From the NCBI GenBank assembly GCA_028278625.1, contig JANQDY010000051.1:1-23978 (forward strand): a stretch of DNA of 23,978 nt, given 5' to 3'. Within the stretch, counting starts at the first letter, position 1. Every line of letters begins with the position of its first letter. This document shows positions 14,873-21,432 of this stretch, piece after piece. The DNA comes from Thermodesulfobacteriota bacterium. Its GTDB lineage: Bacteria; Desulfobacterota; DSM-4660; Desulfatiglandales; Desulfatiglandaceae. Under the pieces are notes generated by a model, which did no database searches, was not told the DNA's origin, and was given only the letters and a program-made list of their open reading frames with translations. The position numbers and the translations under genes are program-made.

Positions 14873-15560
14873 CAACGTTATTAAGTTGATTGACGTTTAT
14901 ATCATGGGCAAGCGGTATGCGGTCCCCCGTGGCTTGACCATTTTGAAGGCCCTGGAGTACTCCGGTTTTTCTTTGAGCAGAGGCTGTGGGTGCCGGGGCG
15001 GTGTGTGTGGCGCCTGTGTCACGGTGTATAGAATGCCCGGCGACTTTCGCCTGAGAGTGGGGCTGGCCTGCCAGACAGTGGTGGCGCCCCTGATGCATTT
15101 GACCCAGTTGCCCTACCTCCCCGGAAACAGGCATGTGCGCGGTCTTCCCCCGGACCTGGCCCAAGACTTCTCCATTGCCGAGTACTACCCGGAAGTCATG
15201 CGTTGCGTGGCCTGTAATACCTGCACCAAATCCTGTCCCATGGAATTGAATGTCATGGACTATATTGCGGCGGCCAAGCGGGGGGATTTGGAGGACATCT
15301 ACGAACTGTCCGTGGAATGCATCGGATGCGGCATGTGCGCCGCCCGCTGCCCCGCTGAAATAACACCGTTTAATGTTGCCATGCTGATGCGCCGGGTAAG
15401 AGGATGCGGCATTTCCAAGGCCGAAAGCCTGACCATGCGCTTAAGGGAAATAGAGAGTGGCGACTACAAGGAAGAATTGGATCAACTTCAGGCCATGGAT
15501 AACGACGGATTGATGGAGCGCTTCAAATCCGCCCAGGCCGAACGTGGTGAATCGGTATGA
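14865..15560 (+). CDS. Iron-sulfur subunit with [2Fe-2S] and two ferredoxin-type [4Fe-4S] sites (FrdB-like/HdrC-like hybrid)
   Basis: A 231-residue protein. The N-terminal domain has a plant-type [2Fe-2S] set: C43, C48, C51 (CRGGVCGAC) and C69 in LACQ, with a 17-residue loop before the last ligand instead of the usual 11 or so in SdhB. The second part carries C114, C117, C120, C124 (CVACNTCTKSCP) and C152, C155, C158, C162 (CIGCGMCAARCP), both full CxxCxxCxxxCP. Classical SdhB/FrdB has one such motif plus a CxxxxxC-type [3Fe-4S] site, so the C-terminal half looks more like HdrC. It is the expected electron carrier between the flavoprotein and HdrC/HdrB. It overlaps the flavoprotein gene by 8 bases and its stop overlaps the next ATG by 4, so tight coupling is likely. 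Confidence 0.85.
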   Translation: MSNNVIKLIDVYIMGKRYAVPRGLTILKALEYSGFSLSRGCGCRGGVCGACVTVYRMPGDFRLRVGLACQTVVAPLMHLTQLPYLPGNRHVRGLPPDLAQDFSIAEYYPEVMRCVACNTCTKSCPMELNVMDYIAAAKRGDLEDIYELSVECIGCGMCAARCPAEITPFNVAMLMRRVRGCGISKAESLTMRLREIESGDYKEELDQLQAMDNDGLMERFKSAQAERGESV

Positions 15561-16096
15561 CGAATAATGATACGGGACAATCGGTTGTCAGACTGACAAC
15601 GCCCATCAGCAAGGAAGAGATCTCCCGGCTGCGGATCGGAGACCGGCTGGAGGTCACCGGCAGGATCTACTGCGGCAGAGACGCGGTTCTGCCCCGGCTG
15701 TCCGCCATGGCAGAGGAAGGGTGCCTGGGTGAATTGGCCGCAGGCCTTGAGGGCTCCTTGATTTTTCACACTGCCGTGTCGCCCGCGGGCATAGGCCCCA
15801 CGACCAGCAACAAGGTGGAGATCGAGTCCAGCATCCCGGCCTTATCAAAAGCGGGTGTCAGAATACACCTGGGCAAGGGTAGCTTGCGCCCGGAGACCGC
15901 TCAAGCCTTGAAAAAACATGCATCTGTTTTTGCCGTAACCCCTCCTTTGAGTGCTCTTTTTACCCTGTGTATCCGATCCCAGGCCGTTGCGGCCTTTCCC
16001 GAGGAGGGGATGGAAGCCTTTTATGCCCTTGAGGTTGTGGATCTGCCCGCCATTGTGGCCATTGCCAGGGGCAGCAGCCTTTTTGAGTCAGAATAG
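15557..16096 (+). CDS. Fe-S hydro-lyase beta subunit (fumarase/tartrate dehydratase C-terminal domain family)
   Basis: A 179-residue protein of the class I fumarase C-terminal domain type (FumB/TtdB-like): RLTTPISKEEISRLRIGD at 12-29, VTGRIYCGRD (33-42), GPTTSNKVE (80-88), IHLGKGSL (103-110) and EAFYALEVVDLPAIV near the end. Fumarases read RDxAH and GPTTxxRMD at the two substrate loops. This protein reads RDAVL and GPTTSNKVE, replacing the His and Arg. The length suits the two-subunit enzyme. It starts four bases inside the end of the iron-sulfur subunit gene. It should pair with the alpha subunit of the next gene to dehydrate a hydroxy-acid or hydrate an enoic acid. The beta gene precedes the alpha gene, the reverse of the common order. 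Fumarate itself is doubtful as the substrate. Confidence 0.87.
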   Translation: MTNNDTGQSVVRLTTPISKEEISRLRIGDRLEVTGRIYCGRDAVLPRLSAMAEEGCLGELAAGLEGSLIFHTAVSPAGIGPTTSNKVEIESSIPALSKAGVRIHLGKGSLRPETAQALKKHASVFAVTPPLSALFTLCIRSQAVAAFPEEGMEAFYALEVVDLPAIVAIARGSSLFESE

Positions 16097-16159
16097 GTTC
16101 TTTGACATGTGGAATAAACCAGAATCAGCAACGGTCGGAGAGACCCCGGAGCTTGGCGC

Positions 16160-17038
16160 ATGCTAAAACTTCAAGACATAAAAGACGCATCAGCCGCCTG
16201 CTTGGTAAGGGCGGGGACCCGTTTCAGGCCCGATCAGATAACCGCCTATGAAAAAGCACTGGACCAGGAGACCGATTCACGGGCCCGATGGGTGCTGGAG
16301 GGCATTTTGAAAAACGCCCGGGCCGCCCAGGCCAACCGCGTTCCCCTTTGTGACGATACCGGTATTCCCCATGTACTTGTGGACATCGGGGACCAGGCCC
16401 AATTGCCGCAGGGATGGCTTACGGCGGTCAAGGAGGGGATTGCTCAGGGTTTGCGAGACATGCCGGGCAGGCCCATGGCCGCGAAAGGGGATGCCCGCCA
16501 GCGCATCGAACAATCAGCCGGGCTGCACCGGGATCCCGCAAAAATGCTGCCGTCTCCCATTACAGTAGCGGAAAACGCCGGTGATGCCTTGAAGGTTACG
16601 GTGCTCCTGCAGGGTGGCGGACCTGAAATAAGGGCCCATACCCACAGGGTCTTTCACAAAAGGTCATCAGAGCGGGTGTTGGATCAGGTGATCGCCTGGG
16701 CCGAAGCAGAGGCCGGTCAACTGGGCTGCACCCCCAGCGTCCTGGCAGTGGGTGTGGGCCGGTCCCACTTTGAAGCCTCAGCCATGATGCTCCAGGCCAT
16801 GAAAGAAGGGGATTTCGGCAAACAGACCGACTGGGAAAAAAAGATCACTGAATCGGTGAACGCCTCTGGTCCCGGTCCTCTGGGCCTCGGAGGGAGGACC
16901 ACCGTACTGGGGACTTTCCTCAAGGTGGGGCCGACCAGGGCCAGCGGCGTGAGGATCGTGAGCTTGCGACCCTGCTGCTGTTTCGAGCCGCGCAGGGCCC
17001 AGGTGATGATCGATTTGGGGGGGTGGAAATCGCTATGA
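16160..17038 (+). CDS. Fe-S hydro-lyase alpha subunit (fumarase/tartrate dehydratase family)
   Basis: A 292-residue [4Fe-4S] hydro-lyase alpha subunit. Three cysteine positions fit the cluster: C64 in VPLCDDTGIP, C190 in LGCTPS, and one of C272-C274 in RPCCCFEPRRAQ. LLQGGGPEI (149-157) and GPLGLGGRTTVLG (239-251) match the family. Fumarases usually have CQDTG at the first motif; here it is CDDTG. The family dehydrates malate, tartrate or similar 2-hydroxyacids through a cluster-bound substrate carboxylate, in the cytoplasm. It follows the beta subunit by a 63-base gap with GGAG (16147-16150) about 9 bases before the ATG. Its stop overlaps the HdrC-like ATG (ATGA, 17035-17038). The substrate is not readable. 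The altered motif fits a non-fumarate substrate. Confidence 0.88.
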   Translation: MLKLQDIKDASAACLVRAGTRFRPDQITAYEKALDQETDSRARWVLEGILKNARAAQANRVPLCDDTGIPHVLVDIGDQAQLPQGWLTAVKEGIAQGLRDMPGRPMAAKGDARQRIEQSAGLHRDPAKMLPSPITVAENAGDALKVTVLLQGGGPEIRAHTHRVFHKRSSERVLDQVIAWAEAEAGQLGCTPSVLAVGVGRSHFEASAMMLQAMKEGDFGKQTDWEKKITESVNASGPGPLGLGGRTTVLGTFLKVGPTRASGVRIVSLRPCCCFEPRRAQVMIDLGGWKSL

Positions 17039-17442
17039 CCATTTATGTCAAGCCCGGCCGGCAAAAAGATGGCTGGCTGGAATTGATTGCCGAGATCAGC
17101 GGACAGAATTCTGAAACCTGCATGCAATGCGGCGCCTGCACCGGCAACTGCCCCATGGCGGCGGACATGGATTTAAGCCCCCGCCATCTGATGCACTTGG
17201 CCCATCTAGGGCTTAAGAAACGGTTACTGGCGGCAAACACGCCTTGGGTCTGCGCCACCTGCGATGCGTGTAATGTCATCTGCCCCCGGGGCATAGACCT
17301 GCCCAGGGTAATGGAAGCCGTGCGCCTTTTGCGCCTTAGGAAAGACCGGGAGTATATGCCTTTGGACCGTTTACCCATTGAAACACTGAAAATGGCCCCC
17401 ACAATTCTGTTGGTGGCCGGTTTTAGAAAATTGACCGGATGA
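17035..17442 (+). CDS. HdrC-like ferredoxin-type iron-sulfur protein
   Basis: A 135-residue protein with two 4Fe-4S motifs: C29, C32, C35, C39 (CMQCGACTGNCP) and C73, C76, C79, C83 (CATCDACNVICP). The HdrC-type spacer helix DLSPRHLMHLAHLG lies between them. I chose ATG 17035 because it overlaps the alpha-subunit stop by 4 bases and a G-rich stretch (17017-17026) sits 8 bases upstream. A GTG at 17023 is also in frame. In heterodisulfide reductases, HdrC passes electrons to HdrB, and here the HdrB-like gene follows within 5 bases. The C-terminal stretch MAPTILLVAGF is hydrophobic but too short to be a confident membrane helix. No HdrA is encoded in the window; the FrdA-like flavoprotein may take its place. 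Confidence 0.88.
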   Translation: MTIYVKPGRQKDGWLELIAEISGQNSETCMQCGACTGNCPMAADMDLSPRHLMHLAHLGLKKRLLAANTPWVCATCDACNVICPRGIDLPRVMEAVRLLRLRKDREYMPLDRLPIETLKMAPTILLVAGFRKLTG

Positions 17443-17446
17443 TGCA

Positions 17447-18247
17447 ATGGAACTCACTTACTACCCCGGCTGCACGCTGAAAAACCAGGCCCGAGCCCTG
17501 GAGACTTCCGCCCTGGCCGCGTTGGACCTATTGGGCATAAATGCAGTGGAACTGCCCCGCTGGAATTGCTGCGGTGTTTTTCAATCATTGGCCGATGATA
17601 GTCTCATGGGACTCCTGGCACCCACCCGCATTCTGATTAGGGCCCAGGAAACCGGGCGTTCCCGTCTGGTCACCCTTTGCTCCATGTGCTACAACACCCT
17701 GGCCCAAACCAACCTTTACCTGCAAAACAATCCCGAAAAGCTGGGGACCCTTAATTCCTTCATGTATGAAGAGCCCGATTACCAGGGCGGCGTCCGGGTG
17801 GAACACTGTCTCAGTGTTCTGGCCGCGGATGTGGGATGGGAGAAGATATCCAAGCTGGTAAAAAAGCCGCTCACGGGCCGCAGGACCGCGCTCTATTACG
17901 GATGCAAACTGCAGCGGCCCAAGACCGTGGGCATCGAGCCCGTGGGAGAGTTTCAATTCATGGGCAAGCTGGTGGAAGCCCTGGGAGGGGAGGTGGTTGA
18001 TTTTCAGGCCGAAGACCGATGCTGCGGTTCTTACCAGACCCTTGCCCACGAACCGGCCGCCGTTAGAGTCTCAACCGCCGTGGTATCAGCGGCCAAAAAG
18101 GCCGGAGCGGATTTTCTGGCCTTGAGCTGTCCCTTGTGCCAGTACAATCTGGAGCGGGCAGAAAAGATGAATTCGGGCAGTGATCTGCCGATCATCTATT
18201 TCAGCCAGCTCCTGGCCGAGGCACTGGGTGTCGCAGTCTCATCATGA
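17447..18247 (+). CDS. HdrB-like CCG-domain protein (heterodisulfide reductase subunit B family)
   Basis: A 266-residue protein with two complete cysteine-rich CCG domains. The first has C9, C41-C42 (NCCG), C78 and C81; the second C153, C192-C193 (RCCG), C228 and C231. In HdrB, CCG sites hold noncubane [4Fe-4S] clusters that cleave disulfides. In SdhE/MfrE-type and TfrB-type proteins, the same domain links fumarate reductases to quinone or thiols. Here it closes the FrdA-FrdB-FumB-FumA-HdrC-HdrB run, with only 4 bases from the HdrC stop. The likely role is electron exchange between the flavoprotein and a thiol, quinone or ferredoxin partner. The partner is not shown in the window. The stop overlaps a 54-codon ORF by 4 bases. 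Confidence 0.9.
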   Translation: MELTYYPGCTLKNQARALETSALAALDLLGINAVELPRWNCCGVFQSLADDSLMGLLAPTRILIRAQETGRSRLVTLCSMCYNTLAQTNLYLQNNPEKLGTLNSFMYEEPDYQGGVRVEHCLSVLAADVGWEKISKLVKKPLTGRRTALYYGCKLQRPKTVGIEPVGEFQFMGKLVEALGGEVVDFQAEDRCCGSYQTLAHEPAAVRVSTAVVSAAKKAGADFLALSCPLCQYNLERAEKMNSGSDLPIIYFSQLLAEALGVAVSS

Positions 18248-18408
18248 GGGATTCAGAGATTGGCCCGATAGCATCACTGACAGGAGGACTTAGTATATTG
18301 ATCGTCTCACCGGAGTCTCTCCGCGCCTGGCTCGCTTATTTGAAACCGTTTTTAGACACCCATAAAACGTCAGCGAAAGTCGGCCAGTCCTCCGCTCCAA
18401 AGGATTAA
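18244..18408 (+). CDS. Possible small ORF translationally coupled to the HdrB-like gene
   Basis: ATG 18244 overlaps the HdrB-like stop (ATGA) and reads 54 codons to TAA 18406-18408, ending one base before a GC-rich hairpin. The product starts MRDSEIGPIASLTGG, has a mildly hydrophobic stretch (GGLSILIV) and a Lys/Ser-rich end. I do not recognise it. The 4-base overlap, repeated at several junctions of this operon, is the main reason to list it. The codon choice is less GC-rich than upstream, and it could be chance. Confidence 0.35.
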   Translation: MRDSEIGPIASLTGGLSILIVSPESLRAWLAYLKPFLDTHKTSAKVGQSSAPKD

Positions 18409-18409
18409 C

Positions 18410-18430
18410 CCCGGATCGCCTTTATCCGGG
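18410..18430 (+). terminator. Hairpin at the end of the redox operon (possible terminator)
   Basis: CCCGGAT (18410-18416) pairs perfectly with ATCCGGG (18424-18430) across a 7-base loop, CGCCTTT. No T-run follows, so it may act as a 3' end stabiliser or a weak terminator. Its position just after the last coupled ORF and before a change in base composition supports an operon boundary. Confidence 0.4.
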
Positions 18431-18484
18431 TAATGTATGAGTGCATAGCCACCACAGCACCCTACACTAACACTGACAATCATT

Positions 18485-18494
18485 TTATCGATAA
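18485..18494. promoter_or_regulatory. Palindrome TTATCGATAA upstream of the flavoenzyme block
   Basis: A perfect 10-bp palindrome 33 bases before the next ATG, inside an AT-rich stretch that could hold a -10 box (GATAAT at 18490-18495). I see no convincing -35 at the right distance (CTGACA at 18473-18478 is only 11 bases away). It may be a regulator site or chance. Confidence 0.2.
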
Positions 18495-18527
18495 TACCGG
18501 CTGATGATATTAATGAAGGAGATAAGT

Positions 18528-19814
18528 ATGATTAGAGACAATTCAAATGTTCTTGATGTCGCAGTCGTAGGAGGCGGCCCCGCTGGCATATCTGCATGTC
18601 TGGAGCTTTCCAAGCATTCACATTTGAAAGTTGCACTTTTTGAAAGAAGTTCCGAATTGGGGGGCATTCCCAAATATTCAAGCCTGTTCTTCTTTGGCAT
18701 GCGAGATAGAAAACGTATTTCCAAAGGTACAACCTATGCAAGAATCATCGATAGAAGGCTTCGCAAAACACCCACTAAAATATACACAGATACGACAGTT
18801 ACCAAGATATCTCCTGAAACGCCACCAAAATACCACAAATTAGAAACAATATCTAAAGAAGGAGCAAGATCCTTCGATTCACGATTTGTCATTTTAGCGA
18901 CCGGATGCTGTGAGAGTTCACGGGCTGCCAGGATTATTCCTGGTACAAGGCCGCCAGGTATCTATACAACAGGCGAACTTGAACAACTATCACATAATTA
19001 TAAATCCAGTCCTGGAAAAAAAGCCGTCATCATAGGTTCTGAAAATGTTGTATTTCCATGTGTTCTTTCGCTTAAGAACTCAGGCGTAGATATAGTTGGA
19101 ATTGTAGAAGAAGATCAGGAACTCCATACGTATCCTTTTATGTTCAAAGGCCTGATGAAGTTTTTTGGTATCCCAATTTACAAAGGCATTTCTGTCGAAA
19201 ATATAACCGGTGAAGACAGAGTAGAGAAACTAGAGTTAAAAGAAAATAGAACAGGCAAAAAATTTGAATTGGAATGCGACACAGTAATCATAACCGGCAA
19301 GTTTCGATCTTACGCACCGCTATTAGATAATACTTCTCTTGAATTAGATGGTGAGACGTTAGGCCCCTTGATAGATACCAACATGATGACATCTGTTAAG
19401 AATATATATTGTGCAGGAAACATAATGCGAGGTGCAAATATGCACGATTTGTGTGCACTTGAAGGCAAACAGGTTGCCAAGAATATCGTTGAGGAATTGT
19501 CATCGAATTCCATAAAAAATACTACGATAGTTCCAATAAAGGCCGATTCTCCGATACGTTATGTTGTTCCTCAAAAACTAATCATAAATCGCAGGGAAGA
19601 CAAAACTAATATGCGTTATGATCACAATGTTAGCATTCAATTAAGCCATACTTTTAGAAACATTGTTTTGGAAGCAAGATCAGGCAGTGATAAAATCTGG
19701 AATAAATCATTTTCTCGAATCATAGCAAATAACCGTGTGCCGATTCCAACTAACAATTTTGATTGGAATCGTGTAGATAGAAACAAAGGCATAATTCTAA
19801 AAGCAATCTTTTAA
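18528..19814 (+). CDS. FAD-dependent oxidoreductase, HcnB/GlpB-associated type
   Basis: A 428-residue flavoprotein. I chose ATG 18528 because GAAGGAG (18515-18521) lies 6 bases upstream, whereas an earlier ATG (18504) would place this ribosome site inside the coding region. It has FAD-binding VAVVGGGPAGISA near the N-terminus, FVILATGCCESSRAARIIPGTRP-type text near 122-145 (the redox-protein ATG motif), AVIIGSENVV as a second nucleotide site and IYCAGNIMRGANMHDLCALEGKQVA as the closing FAD motif. This is the layout of the oxidoreductases that accompany GlpA-like or HcnC/DadA-like dehydrogenases. The second site has GSENVV in place of GxGxxG, so NAD binding is uncertain. About 90 C-terminal residues appear beta-rich and start with IRYVVPQK. 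The gene is AT-rich compared with upstream DNA. Confidence 0.82.
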   Translation: MIRDNSNVLDVAVVGGGPAGISACLELSKHSHLKVALFERSSELGGIPKYSSLFFFGMRDRKRISKGTTYARIIDRRLRKTPTKIYTDTTVTKISPETPPKYHKLETISKEGARSFDSRFVILATGCCESSRAARIIPGTRPPGIYTTGELEQLSHNYKSSPGKKAVIIGSENVVFPCVLSLKNSGVDIVGIVEEDQELHTYPFMFKGLMKFFGIPIYKGISVENITGEDRVEKLELKENRTGKKFELECDTVIITGKFRSYAPLLDNTSLELDGETLGPLIDTNMMTSVKNIYCAGNIMRGANMHDLCALEGKQVAKNIVEELSSNSIKNTTIVPIKADSPIRYVVPQKLIINRREDKTNMRYDHNVSIQLSHTFRNIVLEARSGSDKIWNKSFSRIIANNRVPIPTNNFDWNRVDRNKGIILKAIF

Positions 19815-19902
19815 TATAAATATAGAATATTAGACATATTGAATGACAAATTCGTTCAGATTAGAAATAAAACATTCATGATCAAAATTCATTGGAGGGC
19901 CA

Positions 19903-21414
19903 ATGGAAATAAACAATAAATACGATGCTGATGTTGCGATAATTGGAGCAGGTATTTCCGGATCCGCCATAGCAAGAGAACTGTCAAAATACAAAGTTAA
20001 AACAATTTTGGTTGAAAAAGGCGGAGAATTGGGTGGAGGGCAAAGCAAACGAACCATTGGCAATATCTATAAGGGACTGAATATGGTGGGCTCGATGGTT
20101 CTAAAAAGCGTTATGTTACCGGATCCCAAAAATGTGCCATTGTCAAAACTTTATAACCCAAAAAAACTCTTAACAAAGTGGTCCGAACAAGGATTCAAAG
20201 ACTGGATTCCTGTTTTGAAAGAACTGGGAATCCGACATGAGTTTATGCACGCCCTTGTCGTTGCAAAGGACAAAGATCAAATAGAAGACATGCAAAAATA
20301 TATTGATCTAGGGCAGAAGGTGGGGGGCCCATATTCAGATTTTGAACAGATCGACAGAGAGAAGATTTTTGAGCTTGAACCCAATGTGAACAAACAGGTG
20401 GTAACCGCACTATATGCAAAAGATCATGTCATAGAAATATTTCCACCGCAAGTTGCAATGGCCCTTGCTGAAAATGCCGCTGAAAACGGCGTTGAAATAT
20501 TGTTAAACGCTGAGGTAACAGACATATCCAAAAATGGTGACTACCAAACCGTATTGACGAAGAAAGGTCCAATAAAGGCACGTTATGTTGTGAATGCTTC
20601 CGGCTTATGGTGCGACAAAATAGCGGATATGGTTGGAGGAAGGGATTGGAAGCTTAAGTTTACCAAGGGCCAGGTTATCATTTTGGATCGAAGGACCAAA
20701 GGTTTGATAAATGGAATGGTAAGATGGCCGAACCAACCAGGGAGAGCTGATATCGTCCAAAGACGTGGAGATAATGTTTTAATCGGCTGCGTACATTATC
20801 CGACGGCACATTCTCCCGAAGAAACGGGCACAATTGGAGAGGAGGTGTCAAGGTCTCTTGGAATCGCAAAAACATTATTTCCGAAGATTTCCGAGAAGGA
20901 CATCATCAGCACGTTTGTAGGAGTAAGACTTTATAATGATAATAAAGACGGAGATCATATTGTTGAGTATTCAAAAGCGAATAGGAGATTTATAAACGCC
21001 GTCATCAGACTTCCGGGGATAATTGGTGCCTTACCAATGTCCAGGCATGTCGTCGGAATGCTTGCGGACGAGGGTTTAGAATTAGTGACAAAAGAGGATT
21101 TTAATCCCTATCGAAAACCATTTCCCAGAGTGAGGGATATGAGCCATGATGAGAAGAATCATCTCATTAGAAAGGATCCAAGATACGGGAATGTGGTTTG
21201 CCTTTGCGAAACTGTTACCGAAGGGGAAATGATTGAAGCCATAAGACGTGGAGCGATTACATTAGATGGCATAAAATTCAGAACCAGGGCAACCATGGGG
21301 GGCTGTCAAGGAAATTTCTGCACATCAAAAGCTTCAGAAATACTGGCCAGAGAGTTGAATGTGCCATTGAAGCAGATCACGAAAAAGGGTACGGATTCTC
21401 ACTACATAAGATAA
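19903..21414 (+). CDS. GlpA-like FAD-dependent dehydrogenase with C-terminal BFD-type [2Fe-2S] domain
   Basis: A 503-residue protein. The N-terminal FAD motif is VAIIGAGISGSAIARELSKYK (11-31), and the core is of the DadA/GlpA glycine-oxidase-like family (RYVVNASGLWCDKIADMVGG near 227-246, then a GVRLY segment near 340). The C-terminal 77 residues carry C433, C435, C468 and C473 (VCLCETVTEGE and GGCQGNFC), the ligand pattern of a BFD-like [2Fe-2S] domain. GlpA-type anaerobic glycerol-3-phosphate dehydrogenases and related enzymes oxidise an alcohol or amine and pass electrons through such a cluster. The partner is probably the preceding flavoprotein, 88 bases upstream. GGAGGG (19894-19899) sits very close to the ATG. 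Whether glycerol-3-phosphate is the substrate is unknown. Confidence 0.87.
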   Translation: MEINNKYDADVAIIGAGISGSAIARELSKYKVKTILVEKGGELGGGQSKRTIGNIYKGLNMVGSMVLKSVMLPDPKNVPLSKLYNPKKLLTKWSEQGFKDWIPVLKELGIRHEFMHALVVAKDKDQIEDMQKYIDLGQKVGGPYSDFEQIDREKIFELEPNVNKQVVTALYAKDHVIEIFPPQVAMALAENAAENGVEILLNAEVTDISKNGDYQTVLTKKGPIKARYVVNASGLWCDKIADMVGGRDWKLKFTKGQVIILDRRTKGLINGMVRWPNQPGRADIVQRRGDNVLIGCVHYPTAHSPEETGTIGEEVSRSLGIAKTLFPKISEKDIISTFVGVRLYNDNKDGDHIVEYSKANRRFINAVIRLPGIIGALPMSRHVVGMLADEGLELVTKEDFNPYRKPFPRVRDMSHDEKNHLIRKDPRYGNVVCLCETVTEGEMIEAIRRGAITLDGIKFRTRATMGGCQGNFCTSKASEILARELNVPLKQITKKGTDSHYIR

Positions 21415-21432
21415 TGTCGAGAGGGATATAAA

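Noticed and set aside
18504..18527. Upstream ATG as the start of the first flavoenzyme
   Set aside because: A strong ribosome site lies between it and the ATG at 18528, and the FAD motif is at the usual distance from the later start.
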